Shown one piece after another: positions 32,528-44,800 of a DNA stretch of 64,000 nt. The first letter of the stretch is position 1. Each line of letters begins with the position of its first letter. Below the pieces are notes generated by a model. That model was not told the origin of the DNA. It saw only the letters and a list, made by a program, of their open reading frames with translations, and ran no database searches. The stretch comes from Streptomyces sp. CG1 (GTDB lineage: Bacteria > Actinomycetota > Actinomycetes > Streptomycetales > Streptomycetaceae). The DNA lies in contig NZ_CP163518.1 in assembly GCF_041080625.1 (NCBI RefSeq), positions 8,301,501-8,365,500 on the forward strand, read 5' to 3'. Position numbers and translations under genes: made by a program.

Positions 32528-35500
32528 ATGGCAGAGCAGGAAAAACTCCTCGAGTACCTGAAGCGGATGACGGCCGACCTCCGGCAGGCGAACCAGAGGC
32601 TCAGCGACGTCGACGCGAAGGCGCACGAGCCGATCGCCATCGTGGGCATGGGCTGCCGCTTCCCCGGCGGGGTGGGTTCCCCGGAGGAGCTGTGGCAGTT
32701 GGTGGCCACCGGCTCGGACGCGGTCTCGGGCTTCCCCGCGGACCGCGGCTGGGATCTGGAGGACCTCTACGACGCGGATCCGGGTGTGCGCGGGAAGGTC
32801 TACACCCGCGAGGGCGGTTTCCTGCACGACGCGGCGGAGTTCGACGCCGGATTCTTCGGGATCTCGCCGCGTGAGGCGCTGGCGATGGACCCGCAGCAGC
32901 GACTGCTCCTGGAGACGTCCTGGGAGGCGATGGAGCGGGCGGGCATCGACCCGGCCTCGCTGCGCGGCAGCCGCACCGGCGTCTACATGGGCCTGATGTA
33001 CCACGACTACGCCGTGCACACCTCGGGCGTCCCCGAGGACCTGGAAGGCCACCTCGGCACCGGCACGGCGGGCAGCATCGCGGCCGGGCGCATCGCCTAC
33101 ACCTTCGGTCTCGAAGGACCCACGCTCACGGTCGACACGGCGTGTTCGTCGTCGCTGGTGGCGCTGCATCTGGCGGTGCAGGCGCTGCGGCGCGGCGAGT
33201 GCTCGATGGCGCTCGCGGGCGGTGTGACGGTGATGTCCTCCCCGGCCGCCTTCCTGGACTTCAGCCGGCAGCGCGGACTGTCCCCGGACGGCCGGTGCAA
33301 GGCGTTCGACGAAGGTGCGGACGGCACCGGCTTCGGCGAGGGTGTCGGTGTCCTGGTGGTGGAGCGTCTGTCGGACGCGGTGCGGCTGGGGCATCCGGTG
33401 CTGGCGGTGGTGCGGGGGAGCGCGGTCAACCAGGATGGTGCGAGCAATGGTCTGACGGCGCCGAACGGGCCGTCGCAGCAGCGGGTGATCCGGCAGGCGC
33501 TGGCGGATGCGCGGCTGAGTGCCGCTGATGTGGACGCGGTGGAGGCGCATGGGACGGGGACGCGGCTGGGTGACCCGATCGAGGCCCAGGCACTCCTCGC
33601 CACGTACGGTCAGGAGCGCACGGACGAACAGCCCGTGTTCCTGGGTTCGTTGAAGTCGAACATCGGGCATGCGCAGGCGGCTGCGGGTGTGGGCGGGGTC
33701 ATCAAGATGGTGATGGCTCTGCGGCACGGTGTGCTGCCGCAGACGCTGCACGTCGATGAACCGTCGTCGCATGTGGACTGGTCCGCGGGTGCCGTGGAGC
33801 TGCTGACCGAGCAGCGGGCCTGGCCGGAGCTGGACCGGCCGCGACGGGCGGCCGTCTCCTCCTTCGGGCTGAGCGGCACCAACGCCCACGTCATCCTCGA
33901 ACAGGCCACCGCGTCGGAGCCGGAAGCCGTCTCCCGCAAGCCGCACGGACTGCTCCCCTGGGTGCTGTCGGGCAGGACGGAGACCGCCCTGCTGGCGCAG
34001 GCCGAGCGTCTGCACGCCTTCGTCACCGAGCGCCCCGACCTCGACCTGGCCGACACGGCGTACTCCCTCCTGCGCCGCCGCACCGGCTTCGAGCACCGGG
34101 CCGTCGTGCTGGCCCAGGACCGCGCCGAACTGCTGGCCGGTCTCGCCGCGCTGGCGGCCGGAGAGCCCGCGTCCACAGTCGTGCGAGGCACCCGCGACGA
34201 CGGCGGGCTGGCCTTCCTGTTCACCTTCCAGGGCAGTCAGCGCCTGGGCATGGGACGCGAGTTGTACGAGGCGTTCCCGGTCTTCGCGGCGGCCTTCGAC
34301 GAGGTCTGCGCCGAACTGGACCGGCACCTCGGCCGGCCGCTCAAGGAGATCGTCTTCGCACCCGAGGGCACCCCCGAGGCCGCGTTGCTGGCACAGGCCG
34401 AGTACGGGCACCCGGCGGTGTTCGCCCTGGAGGTCGCCCTCTACCGGCTGACCGAGCACTGGGGGATCCGCCCCGACGTGGTCTTCGGCGGCTCCAACGG
34501 CGACTCCGCCGTGCTCCACGTGACCGGCATGCTCTCCCTGACGGACGCGGCCGCCTTCGTCACCACGCGGGGCCGTCTGCTCCAGCAGACGGCGCAGGGC
34601 GGCACGATGGTCGCGATCGAGGCGTCCGAGGACGAGGTCCGTGCCTCCCTGCGGGGCCGCACCGGCACCGTCGACGTCGCCCTGGTCAACGGCCCGCGGC
34701 AGGTCGTCATCTCCGGTGACGAGGACCTCGTCGCGCAGATCGGCGACGAGTGGCAGGCCGCCGGCCGGCGGACCCACCGGATGTCCTTCGGGCGGGCGTT
34801 CCACTCCGCCCACATGGAGCCGATCGTGGACCGGTTCGTGACAGCGGTCCGGGAGCTGGAGTTCCACCCGCCGCGCACCCCGGTGATCAACTGCCTGGAC
34901 GGCCGGCTCGCCGATCCCGCCGAGCTCCGTTCCCCGGAGTACTGGGGGCGTCACGTCCGCGGCGCCGTCCGCTTCCTGGACGGCATGCGCACCCTGGAGG
35001 CCGACGGCGTCCGCACCTACCTGGAACTCGGCCCGGTCGCCATGCAGTCCCTCATGGGACGCGAGTGCCTCGCCGAAGACAGCGACGCGGTACTGCTCCC
35101 CACCCTGCGCGAGGGGCGCCCGGAGCCCGTCAGCCTGCTGACCGCCCTGGCCCATCTGTACGTCCGCGGCATCGACTTCGACGCCGACGCCTTCTTCGGC
35201 CACCTCGGCCCGCGCCGCACCGAGCTGCCGACGTACGCCTTCGAGCGCGTGCACTACTGGCTCGCCGACTCCCCGGCAGCCGCCGGTGCCGCCGGGCCGT
35301 CCGACCTGGGCCTCGGCGCGGCCGACCACCGGTTGCTGGGCGCGGCGGTGTCGGTCGCCGGGGCCGACGAGCTGCTGCTCACCGGCCGCCTGTCGCTGCG
35401 CACCCACCCGTGGCTCGCGGACCACGCGGTGGCGGGCACGGTACTGCTGCCCGGCACCGCCTTCATCGACCTGGCGCTCCACGCGGCCGACCTGTCCGGC

Positions 35501-38500
35501 TGCCGGCTGATCGAGCAGCTGACCCTCCAGTCCCCGCTCGTGCTGCCCGAACAGGGCGGCATCCAGATCCAGTTGGCCGTCGGCGCCGCGGACGCGGCGG
35601 GCCGGCGCGGCCTGACGGTCTTCGCCCGGACCGACGACTCCGCCGACCGGCCGTGGACCCGGCACGCCACCGGCACCCTGGCCGCCGACCCCGCCGACCC
35701 CGCCTTCGATCTGGCCCAGTGGCCCCCGCAGGGCGCCCGCCCGGTCCCGGTGGACACGCTGTACGACACCCTCGCCGCCGCCGGACTCGACTACGGCCCG
35801 GCCTTCCGGGGCGTACGCGCGGCCTGGCGGCGCGGGACCGAGGTCTTCGCCGAGGTCGCCCTGGCCGAGGAGACGGCCGACGGCTACGGCGTGCACCCCG
35901 CGCTCCTCGACAGCGCCCTGCACGCCTGGAGCCTGGCCGGACCGGACGCGTCCGGCGGACCGCGGCTGCCGTTCCACTGGTCAGGCGTGCGGCTCTTCGC
36001 GACCGGCGCGGACACCCTGCGCGTCCGGCTGGCCCCGGCCGGCGCGGATGCGATGGCGCTGGCGGTGGCCGATCCGACGGGGCTCCCGGTCGCGTCGGTG
36101 GAGTCGCTGACGGTGCGGCCGGTCACGGCCGATGCGCTGCGCGCGTCGGCCACGGCGGACGCGCTGTACCGGCTCGACTGGATCCCGGCGGACGCGGCGG
36201 AGCCGCTGGCACCGGGCAGCTGGGCCGGCGTCGGCCGCGCCGAGGACGACCACCACCCCTCCCTGGCGGCCCTGGCCGCCGCCGTCGACGCCGGTGCGGC
36301 CGTACCGGACGTGGTGGTCGTACGCGAGCAGCCGGTGCTCGACGCCCTGCACGACGCGGTCCACCGCACGCTCCACCTGCTGCGGGCATGGCTGGCCGAC
36401 GAACGGTTCGCCGCCGCCCGGCTGGTCCTCGTGACCAGCGGTGCGACGGGCGAGCAGGTCACGAGCCCGGCCGGTGCCGCGCTGCACGGGCTGGTGCGCT
36501 CCGCGCAGACCGAGCACCCGGGGCGGTTCGTCCTGGTCGACACCGACCGCCCGGGGGAGCCGCTCACGGCTGCGGTGCTCGGCGCCGAGCCGCAGTTCCT
36601 CGTCCGCGACGGGGCCTGGTCGGTGGCCCGGCTGGCCCGGGCCGAGGCGAGCGCCCACGCGTCCGCCTTCCGGCCCGACGGGACCGTCCTGGTCACCGGC
36701 GGCACGGGCACCCTCGGTGCGGCCGTCGCCCGGCACCTCGTGGCGGCGCACGACGTCCGCCACCTGGTGCTGACCAGCCGCAGGGGACCGGACGCCGAAG
36801 GCGCCGAGGCGCTAGTGGCCGAACTCGGCGAGCTGGGCGCCACCGTGTCGGTCGTCGCCTGCGACGCGGCCGACCGGCCGGCCCTCGCCGACGTCCTGGC
36901 CCGGATCCCGGCCGAGCACCCGCTGACCGGTGTGGTGCACGCGGCCGGGGTCGTGGCCGACGGACTGGTGGAATCCCTCACCCCCGAGCAGGCCGACGCG
37001 GTGCTGCGCCCCAAGGCCGACGCCGCGCTCCACCTCCACGAGCTGACCCGGGAGCTGGACCTGGCGCACTTCGTCCTGTTCTCCTCCGCCGCCGGAGTGT
37101 TCGGCGGCGCGGGCCAGGGCGCGTACGCGGCGGCCAACGCCTTCCTTGACGGCCTGGCCGCCCACCGCCGGGCGAACGGCCAGCCGGCGCTCTCGCTCGC
37201 CTGGGGCCTGTGGGCCGAACGCAGCGGCATCACCGGGCAGCTGGCCGAGGCGGACCTCGCCCGTATCGAGCGGGCCGGCTTCGCACCGATCGCCATCGAG
37301 GAGGGCCTGGCGCTCTTCGACGCCTGCCTCGCCGCCGACCGGGCGGCCCTGCTCCCGATGCGCCTCGACACCGCATCCCGGCCCGGGCGGGAGGTGCCGC
37401 CGCTGCTCAGCGGCCTGGTGCGCACGCCGCGCCCGGCCGCCCGGACGGCTGCCGCGCCCGCCGCGACGCTCCGCGACCGGCTGCTCGCGCTGCCCGCCGC
37501 CGAACGCGACAGGATGCTGCTCGACGTGGTCCGCTCGCACGCCGCCACCGTCCTCGGCCACGCGACGGCCGACGCCGTCGGCGCCGAGCACACCTTCCGC
37601 GACCTCGGCGTCGACTCGCTGAGCGCCGTCGAACTGCGCAACGCGCTCAGCCCGCTCACCGGCCTGGCGCTGCCTCCCACCCTGGTCTTCGACTACCCCA
37701 CACCGGCCGCGCTGGCGGCGTATCTGCGCCGCGAACTCCTCGCGGAGAGCACCGACACCGCCGAGCCCGTCGCCGCCACGGCCGACGAGCCGATCGCCAT
37801 CGTGGGCATGGGCTGCCGCTTCCCCGGCGGGGTGGGTTCCCCGGAGGAGCTGTGGCAGTTGGTGGCCACCGGCTCGGACGGCATCTCCGGCTTCCCGGTG
37901 GACCGCGGCTGGGATCTGGAGGACCTCTACGACCCTGATCCGGGTGTGCGCGGGAAGGTCTACACCCGCGAGGGCGGTTTCCTGCACGACGCGGCGGAGT
38001 TCGACGCCGGATTCTTCGGGATCTCGCCGCGTGAAGCGCTGGCGATGGACCCGCAGCAACGCTTGCTGCTGGAGACGTCCTGGGAGGCGATCGAGCGGGC
38101 GGGCATCGACCCGGCCTCGCTGCGCGGCAGCCGCACCGGCGTCTACATGGGCCTGATGAACCGCGACTACCTGACCAGGCTGCGCGCCATCCCCGAGGAG
38201 CTGGAGGCGTTCCGGGGCACCGGCACCGCGGGCAGTGTGGCGGCCGGCCGGCTGTCGTACACCTACGGTCTGGAGGGCCCGGCCGTCACGGTCGACACGG
38301 CGTGTTCCTCGTCGCTGGTGACCCTGCACCTGGCGGTGCAGGCGCTGCGGCGCGGCGAGTGCTCGATGGCGCTGGCCGGTGGCGTGACCGTGATGTCCTC
38401 CCCGGCCGCCTTCCTGGACTTCAGCCGGCAGCGCGGACTGTCCCCGGACGGCCGGTGCAAGGCGTTCGCGGACGGCGCGGACGGCACCGGCTGGGCCGAA

Positions 38501-41500
38501 GGCGTCGGCGTCCTGGTAGTGGAGCGCCTGTCGGACGCCGTACGGCTGGGACACCCGGTACTGGCCGTGGTGCGCGGCAGCGCGGTCAACCAGGACGGCG
38601 CCAGCAACGGCCTGACCGCGCCGAACGGGCCGTCGCAGCAGCGCGTGATCCGGCAGGCGCTCGCCGACGCCGGACTGAGCGCCGCGGACGTCGACGCGGT
38701 GGAGGCGCACGGGACGGGGACGCGGCTGGGTGACCCGATCGAGGCCCAGGCACTCCTCGCCACGTACGGTCAGGAGCGCACGGACGAACAGCCCCTGTTC
38801 CTGGGTTCGTTGAAGTCGAACATCGGGCATGCGCAGGCGGCTGCGGGTGTGGGCGGGGTCATCAAGATGGTGATGGCTCTGCGGCACGGTGTGCTGCCGC
38901 AGACGCTGCACGTCGATGAACCGTCGTCGCATGTGGACTGGTCGGCGGGTGCCGTGGAGCTGCTGACCGAGCAGCGGGCCTGGCCGGAACTCGACCGGCC
39001 CCGACGCGCCGCCGTCTCCTCCTTCGGGCTGAGCGGCACCAACGCCCACGTCATCCTCGAACAGGCCCCCGAAGCCGAGGACGTCCCCGAAGCCGAGTCC
39101 GGTCCGGTCCCCTGGGTGGTGTCGGGAAGGACGGAGACGGCACTGCGCGCGCAGGCCGGGCGTCTGCACGCCTTCGTCACCGAGCGCCCCGACCTCGACC
39201 TGGGTACGGCGGCGTACTCGCTGCTGACCACGCGCACCACGTTCGACCACCGGGCCGTGGTGGTGGCCGAGGACCGCGACGCCCTCCTGGGCGGACTGGC
39301 CGCCGTGGCCGCAGGTGAGCCCGCCGCCGGAGTCGCGCAGGGCCGGCAGCACTCGGGCCGGCTCGCCGTCCTCTTCACCGGGCAGGGCAGCCAGCGCCTG
39401 GGCATGGGACGCGAGTTGTACGAGGCGTTCCCCGTCTTCGCGGCGGCCTTCGACGAGGTCTGCGCCGAACTGGACCGGCATCTCGGCCGGCCGCTCAAGG
39501 AGATCGTCTTCGCACCCGAGGACACCCCCGAGGCAGCCTTGATCCACCAGACCGGCTTCACCCAGCCCGCGGTGTTCGCCCTGGAGGTCGCCCTCTACCG
39601 GCTGATCGAGCACTGGGGCGTCCGCCCCGACGCCGTGGCCGGCCACTCGATCGGCGAGCTGGCCGCCGCCCACGCCATCGGCCTGTTCCCGCTACCGGAC
39701 GCGGCCGCTCTTGTGGCGGCCCGCGGGCGGCTGATGCAGGAGCTGCCGGCAGGCGGGGCCATGGTCGCCGTCCAGGCGACCGAGCCGGAAGTGCTCGGCC
39801 TCATCGGGGACATGGCCGACCGGGTCGGTGTCGCCGCCGTCAACGGGCCTTCCGCCGTCGTCCTGTCCGGCGCCGCCGAAGCCGTGCTCGACCTCGCCGG
39901 GCAACTGCGCGCCATGGGCCGCAAGACCAAGCGCCTGGAGGTCAGCCACGCCTTCCACTCGCTGCTGATGGACCCCATGCTGGACGGGTTCGCCGAGGTG
40001 GCGCGCGGTCTTCGGTTCGCCCCGGTCACCACGCCGTTCTTCTCCACCTTGACCGGCGCCCCGGTCACCGCGGAGGAACTCGGCAGCCCCGAGTACTGGG
40101 TGCGGCACGTCCGGCAGGCCGTGCGGTTCCAGGACGCGGTGGGCGCCCTGGCGGCCGACGGGGTGACCACCTTCCTGGAACTCGGCCCCGACGGCGTGCT
40201 GTCCGCGATGGGCCCCAACTGCCTGCCCGCGGACGCGGAAGCCGTCACCTTCGTCCCCTCCCTGCGCAGCGGCACCGCCGAGACGCAGAGCCTCACCAAG
40301 GCGGTCGTCCAGCTGCACGTGCACGGCGTCCCGGTGGACTGGCCGGCGTTCTGCGGCAGCCCGGTGGACTGGTCGGCGGCCTTCGATGGGCCCCGCCCGC
40401 CGCGCACGGAGCTGCCGACCTACGCCTTCCAGCGGCAGCGGTACTGGCTCGACGCGCTGCCGGCGCAGCCGGAGGACCTCGGCGCCGCCGGACTCGTCCC
40501 CGCGGACCACCCGCTGCTGGGCGCCGCGATCGAACTGCCCGGCTCCGACGGCCTGTTGTTCTCCGGCCGCCTCGCCGCCCACACCCACCCGTGGCTCGCC
40601 CAGCACACCCTCGCCGGGACGCCGGTGCTGCCCGCCTCGGCCGTGGTCGACATGGTCCTGCGGGCCGGCGACGAGACCGGTTGCGCCCTCGTCGAGGAAC
40701 TCGTCCTGGAGGCCCCGCTGGTCCTGCCGGACCAGGGCGGCCCGCACCTCAGACTGACGATCACCCCGTCCAGCGAGGGACGCACTGTCCAACTGCACTC
40801 GCGGCCCGAGGGGACGTCCGGTCCCGGCGGATGGGTCCGCAACGCCCACGGCACGCTGCGCCCCGCCGGCCCGGCCCCGGACGCCAACCTGGCCGTGTGG
40901 CCGCCGGACGGCGCCGTACCGGCAGCAGCCGAGGACCTGTATGAGCGTTTTGCGCGGGCAGGGCTCGACCACGGGCCGGCGTTCCAGGCCGTCCGGGCCG
41001 TGTGGCGGCGCGACGCGGAGCTGTACGCCGAGCTGGCCCTCGCCCCGGCCGAGGCACAGGAGGCCGGCCGGTACCGCGTGCACCCCGTGCTGCTGGACGG
41101 CGCGCTGCACGCGCTCGGTCTGACGGACACGGCCGGTGAGCTGCCCGCGTCCTGGTCGGGCGTGTCCGTGCACGCCACCGGCGCCACGACCGCCCGCGTC
41201 CGCATCGCCCCCGCCGCACCGGGCGCGGTCTCCCTGCTGCTGACCGACCTGGCCGGACTGCCGGTCGCGTCGGTGGACTCCGTGGGCCTGCGTCCCGCAC
41301 CGGCCGACCTGCCCCGTCCGACGGCGCCCCGCTCCGCCCCGGCGGACCGCCCGGCCCGGCGCACGGTCGCGGCCGAGCCCGTCGCGGCTCCCGGGGCCAG
41401 GGAGCGGCTGCTGGCCCAGTCGCCGGACGAGCGGGCCCGCACGCTGCTCGACATCGTCCGCCGCAGCACCGCGCTGGTCTTCGGGCACTCCGGGGCCGAC

Positions 41501-41896
41501 GACGTGGACCCGGCGCAGTCGTTCAAGGACATCGGCATCGACTCGCTCACCGCGGTCGAACTGCGCAACTACGTGACGGCGGCCAGCGGCCTGCAGGTGC
41601 CCCCGACCGTGCTGTTCGACTGCCCCACCCCGGCCGCGCTTGCCGCCCGGCTGGACGAGGAGGCGGCCGCCGAGCTGTCCGGAGTGCCCGAACTCCACCG
41701 GGAACTGGACCGGTTGGAGGCCCTGCTCGCCGTGCTGCCCGGCGAGGGGACGGAACACGAGGAGATCTACGCCCGGCTGCGCGCCCTCACCGGCACCCGG
41801 GACCGGCCGGCGGACCGCACGGCGGACGCCGACCTCGAGTCCGCCACCGCCGAGGAGATCTTCGACCTGCTGGATGCCGAACTGGAGTCGTCGTGA
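32528..41896 (+). CDS. Type I PKS: modules 4 and 5 (KS-AT-DH-KR-ACP, KS-AT-DH-ACP)
   Basis: 3122 residues from ATG 32528; N-terminal docking helix [17 protein letters not shown]. Module 4: KS Cys206; AT with FGGSNGDS instead of GHSxGE (Ser656 kept, His replaced by Gly655), RAFH instead of HAFH (His759 kept), FTFQGSQ instead of FTGQGSQ; DH His966 and Asp1128; KR Ser1520, Tyr1533, VAD in place of LDD; ACP Ser1697. Module 5: KS Cys1926; AT GHSIGE Ser2374, HAFH 2474-2477 (malonyl); DH with [10 protein letters not shown] (His2693) and LLDGALH (Asp2857) but HGPAFQ instead of YGPAFQ; then a Pro/Ala linker straight into ACP Ser3006, so there is no KR at all. The C-terminus [13 protein letters not shown] is the docking tail. 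The gene overlaps the next by GTGA. Module 5 should leave a beta-keto group unless its DH does something else. Confidence 0.95.
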   Translation: MAEQEKLLEYLKRMTADLRQANQRLSDVDAKAHEPIAIVGMGCRFPGGVGSPEELWQLVATGSDAVSGFPADRGWDLEDLYDADPGVRGKVYTREGGFLHDAAEFDAGFFGISPREALAMDPQQRLLLETSWEAMERAGIDPASLRGSRTGVYMGLMYHDYAVHTSGVPEDLEGHLGTGTAGSIAAGRIAYTFGLEGPTLTVDTACSSSLVALHLAVQALRRGECSMALAGGVTVMSSPAAFLDFSRQRGLSPDGRCKAFDEGADGTGFGEGVGVLVVERLSDAVRLGHPVLAVVRGSAVNQDGASNGLTAPNGPSQQRVIRQALADARLSAADVDAVEAHGTGTRLGDPIEAQALLATYGQERTDEQPVFLGSLKSNIGHAQAAAGVGGVIKMVMALRHGVLPQTLHVDEPSSHVDWSAGAVELLTEQRAWPELDRPRRAAVSSFGLSGTNAHVILEQATASEPEAVSRKPHGLLPWVLSGRTETALLAQAERLHAFVTERPDLDLADTAYSLLRRRTGFEHRAVVLAQDRAELLAGLAALAAGEPASTVVRGTRDDGGLAFLFTFQGSQRLGMGRELYEAFPVFAAAFDEVCAELDRHLGRPLKEIVFAPEGTPEAALLAQAEYGHPAVFALEVALYRLTEHWGIRPDVVFGGSNGDSAVLHVTGMLSLTDAAAFVTTRGRLLQQTAQGGTMVAIEASEDEVRASLRGRTGTVDVALVNGPRQVVISGDEDLVAQIGDEWQAAGRRTHRMSFGRAFHSAHMEPIVDRFVTAVRELEFHPPRTPVINCLDGRLADPAELRSPEYWGRHVRGAVRFLDGMRTLEADGVRTYLELGPVAMQSLMGRECLAEDSDAVLLPTLREGRPEPVSLLTALAHLYVRGIDFDADAFFGHLGPRRTELPTYAFERVHYWLADSPAAAGAAGPSDLGLGAADHRLLGAAVSVAGADELLLTGRLSLRTHPWLADHAVAGTVLLPGTAFIDLALHAADLSGCRLIEQLTLQSPLVLPEQGGIQIQLAVGAADAAGRRGLTVFARTDDSADRPWTRHATGTLAADPADPAFDLAQWPPQGARPVPVDTLYDTLAAAGLDYGPAFRGVRAAWRRGTEVFAEVALAEETADGYGVHPALLDSALHAWSLAGPDASGGPRLPFHWSGVRLFATGADTLRVRLAPAGADAMALAVADPTGLPVASVESLTVRPVTADALRASATADALYRLDWIPADAAEPLAPGSWAGVGRAEDDHHPSLAALAAAVDAGAAVPDVVVVREQPVLDALHDAVHRTLHLLRAWLADERFAAARLVLVTSGATGEQVTSPAGAALHGLVRSAQTEHPGRFVLVDTDRPGEPLTAAVLGAEPQFLVRDGAWSVARLARAEASAHASAFRPDGTVLVTGGTGTLGAAVARHLVAAHDVRHLVLTSRRGPDAEGAEALVAELGELGATVSVVACDAADRPALADVLARIPAEHPLTGVVHAAGVVADGLVESLTPEQADAVLRPKADAALHLHELTRELDLAHFVLFSSAAGVFGGAGQGAYAAANAFLDGLAAHRRANGQPALSLAWGLWAERSGITGQLAEADLARIERAGFAPIAIEEGLALFDACLAADRAALLPMRLDTASRPGREVPPLLSGLVRTPRPAARTAAAPAATLRDRLLALPAAERDRMLLDVVRSHAATVLGHATADAVGAEHTFRDLGVDSLSAVELRNALSPLTGLALPPTLVFDYPTPAALAAYLRRELLAESTDTAEPVAATADEPIAIVGMGCRFPGGVGSPEELWQLVATGSDGISGFPVDRGWDLEDLYDPDPGVRGKVYTREGGFLHDAAEFDAGFFGISPREALAMDPQQRLLLETSWEAIERAGIDPASLRGSRTGVYMGLMNRDYLTRLRAIPEELEAFRGTGTAGSVAAGRLSYTYGLEGPAVTVDTACSSSLVTLHLAVQALRRGECSMALAGGVTVMSSPAAFLDFSRQRGLSPDGRCKAFADGADGTGWAEGVGVLVVERLSDAVRLGHPVLAVVRGSAVNQDGASNGLTAPNGPSQQRVIRQALADAGLSAADVDAVEAHGTGTRLGDPIEAQALLATYGQERTDEQPLFLGSLKSNIGHAQAAAGVGGVIKMVMALRHGVLPQTLHVDEPSSHVDWSAGAVELLTEQRAWPELDRPRRAAVSSFGLSGTNAHVILEQAPEAEDVPEAESGPVPWVVSGRTETALRAQAGRLHAFVTERPDLDLGTAAYSLLTTRTTFDHRAVVVAEDRDALLGGLAAVAAGEPAAGVAQGRQHSGRLAVLFTGQGSQRLGMGRELYEAFPVFAAAFDEVCAELDRHLGRPLKEIVFAPEDTPEAALIHQTGFTQPAVFALEVALYRLIEHWGVRPDAVAGHSIGELAAAHAIGLFPLPDAAALVAARGRLMQELPAGGAMVAVQATEPEVLGLIGDMADRVGVAAVNGPSAVVLSGAAEAVLDLAGQLRAMGRKTKRLEVSHAFHSLLMDPMLDGFAEVARGLRFAPVTTPFFSTLTGAPVTAEELGSPEYWVRHVRQAVRFQDAVGALAADGVTTFLELGPDGVLSAMGPNCLPADAEAVTFVPSLRSGTAETQSLTKAVVQLHVHGVPVDWPAFCGSPVDWSAAFDGPRPPRTELPTYAFQRQRYWLDALPAQPEDLGAAGLVPADHPLLGAAIELPGSDGLLFSGRLAAHTHPWLAQHTLAGTPVLPASAVVDMVLRAGDETGCALVEELVLEAPLVLPDQGGPHLRLTITPSSEGRTVQLHSRPEGTSGPGGWVRNAHGTLRPAGPAPDANLAVWPPDGAVPAAAEDLYERFARAGLDHGPAFQAVRAVWRRDAELYAELALAPAEAQEAGRYRVHPVLLDGALHALGLTDTAGELPASWSGVSVHATGATTARVRIAPAAPGAVSLLLTDLAGLPVASVDSVGLRPAPADLPRPTAPRSAPADRPARRTVAAEPVAAPGARERLLAQSPDERARTLLDIVRRSTALVFGHSGADDVDPAQSFKDIGIDSLTAVELRNYVTAASGLQVPPTVLFDCPTPAALAARLDEEAAAELSGVPELHRELDRLEALLAVLPGEGTEHEEIYARLRALTGTRDRPADRTADADLESATAEEIFDLLDAELESS

Positions 41897-44800
41897 GCAC
41901 GCACCCTGTGACCAACGAGGCGAAGTACCTCGACTACCTCAAGCGCGCGACGGCCGACCTGCGCGAGGCCCGTAGACAGGTGCGCGAGCTGACCGACCGG
42001 CAGCACGAACCGGTGGCGATCATCGGTATGAGCTGCCGGTACCCCGGCGGTGTCGCCGACCCCGACGGGCTGTGGGAGCTGGTGTCGGAAGGACGGGACG
42101 CCATCTCCGGGTTCCCGGACAACCGAGGCTGGCCCGACGACCGGGCGGGCCACGGCGGATTCCTGCACCACGCGGACGAGTTCGACGCCGACTTCTTCGG
42201 CATCTCGCCCCGCGAGGCCCTGGCCATGGACCCCCAGCAGCGGCTGCTGCTGGAAGCGGCCTGGGAGGCGTTCGAGGCGGCCGGCCTCGACCCGTCCGCG
42301 GCCTGCGGCGAGCAGGTGGGCGTCTTCACCGGCCTCAACCTGCACGACTACGCGACCCGGGCCGAGGCCATCCCCGCCGAGGCCCTGGGCTACCTCAGCA
42401 CCGGCAACGCCGGCAGCGTCGCCTCCGGGCGGATCGCCTACTTCCTCGGCCTTCAGGGCCCGGCCGTCACGGTCGACACGGCCTGCTCCTCGTCCCTGGT
42501 GGCCCTGCACCTGGCGGCCCAGGCGCTGCGGCGCGGGGAGTGCGGGACGGCCCTGGCCGGCGGTGCGACGATCATGAGCTCACCCGGTGCGTTCGCGGAC
42601 TTCGGCGCCCAGGGCGGTCTGGCCGCGGACGGCCGGTGCAAGTCCTTCGCCGCCTCGGCCGACGGCACGGCCTGGGGCGAGGGGGTCGGACTGCTCCTGC
42701 TGGAGCGGTTGTCCGACGCACGGCGGCTCGGGCACCCGGTGCTGGCCGTGCTGCGCGGCTCGGCCGTCAACCAGGACGGCGCCAGCAACGGCCTGACCGC
42801 GCCCAACGGCCGCGCCCAGCGCCAGGTGATCCGGCAGGCCCTCGCGGACGCCCGGCTGAACCCCGCGGACATCGACGCCGTCGAGGCACACGGCACCGGT
42901 ACCCGGCTCGGCGACCCCATCGAGGCCCAGGCCCTGCTCGCCACGTACGGGCAGAACCGCCCGGCCGGCAGCCCGCTCTGGCTGGGCTCGCTCAAGTCGA
43001 ACATCGGGCACACCATGGCGGCGGCCGGCGTGGGCGGCGTGATCAAGATGGTGCAGGCCATGCGCCACGGGACGCTGCCGAAGACCCTGCACGTGGACGC
43101 GCCGTCACCGCAGATCGACTGGTCGGCGGGGTCCGTCGCGCTGCTGACCGAGGCACGCCCCTGGCCCGGCACGGATCGTCCCCGCCGCGCGGCGGTCTCC
43201 TCCTTTGGGATGAGCGGCACCAACGCCCACATCATCCTCGAACAGCCCGAGGAACAGCCTACGGAGCAGCTCGAGGAACAAACCGCGGAACGGACCGCGG
43301 CACAGACCACGGCACCGTCCGAGGCGCACCCCGAGCCGCAGGGTGCGCAACGGCCCGTACCCGTACCGTCCGGGGCACCCGCCGGCCCCCTGCCCTGGGT
43401 GCTCTCCGCCCGCACTCCGCAGGGGCTGCGCGCCCAGGCCGCCCGGCTGCATACGCACCTGCTCGCCCACCCGGAGCAGCGCGGTGCCGACGTGGCGTGG
43501 TCCCTGGCGACCGGCCGTGCCGCACTGGACTACCGCGCGGTCGTGGTCGCCGACGGCCGCGAGGACCTGCTGGACCGGCTCGGCGCCCTGGCGGACGGCC
43601 GGGACGCCCCGCACACGGTCCGTGGCACGGCGGCCGCCCGGACGGCCGGCCGCACCGCCTTCGTCTTCCCCGGCCAGGGCTCCCAGTGGCGCGGCATGGC
43701 AACCGAACTGGCCGCTTCCTCCGCCGTGTTCCGGGACCGCCTCGCGGACTGTGAGGAGGCCCTCGCACCCCACGCCGACTGGTCGCTGACCCGGGTACTG
43801 CGCGGCGACCCGGACGCGCCCTCCCTCGACCGGGTGGACGTGGTCCAGCCGACCCTGTTCGCCGTCATGGTGTCGCTGGCCGCCCTGTGGCGGTCGTACG
43901 GCATCGAGCCGGACGCCGTCGCCGGCCATTCGCAGGGGGAGATCGCGGCCGCCTGCGTGTCCGGCGCCCTCTCGCTGGAGGACGCCGCACTGGTGGTGGC
44001 CCTGCGCAGCCGGGTGCTGACGCAACTGGCCGGGCGCGGGGGCATGGTGTCGGTCGCGCTGTCGGCCGACCAGGTGGCGCCCCGGCTCGCCCCCTGGGCG
44101 GACCGGATCGCGATCGCGGCGGTCAACGGCCCGAACGCGACGGTGGTGGCCGGTGACTCCGACGCCCTGGACGCGTTCCTGGCGCGGAGCGAGGCCGACG
44201 GGCTGCGGGTGCGCCGCGTTCCGGTGGACTACGCCTCCCACTCGCCGCACGTCGAGAGCATCCGCGAGGAACTGTTGACGCGGCTGTCCGCCGTCGCGCC
44301 GAAGCCCGCCGAGATGCCGTTCTACTCGGCGGTCACCTGCACGCCGCTCTCCGGGACGGAGCTGGACGCCGACTACTGGTACCGCAACCTGCGCCAGACG
44401 GTTCGCTTCGACGAGACCGTACGGCTGCTGATCCAGGACGGCTTCCGGTACTTCGTCGAGGCGAGCCCGCACCCCGTGCTCGTCGGCGGCATCGAGGAGA
44501 CCGCCGAGACCACCGAGGCCGGACGCGCCGTAACGGTGACCGGCTCGCTGCTGCGCGACGAGGGCCACCCCACCCGCTTCCTGCAGTCCGCCGGCGAGCT
44601 GTACGTCCGGGGTGCGGCCGTGGACTGGACCGCCGCGCTCCCGCCCGCCCGCCGCGTCGAGCTGCCCCGCTACGCGTTCCGGCGGCGCTCGTTCTGGCTG
44701 GCGTCCACCCCCGCCGCGACGCTCCCCGCGACCCTCGCGCCCGCGCCCGACACCGAGGAGGACACCGGAACGCTGCCGCGGACTCTGGCCCGGCTCGCCG

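Noticed and set aside
27164..35977. A 2937-residue open frame on the minus strand, and similar giant minus frames at 13850-18103, 18119-22147, 22181-27112 and 36812-39673
   Set aside because: They lie antisense to well-supported PKS modules; their Arg/His/Gly-rich, repeat-like composition is the mirror of GC-rich third positions, with no family motifs or ribosome sites.
32528..41896. An ER domain in modules 4 or 5
   Set aside because: No NADPH-binding MDR motif of the ER type lies between DH and KR or between DH and ACP; spacing leaves no room.
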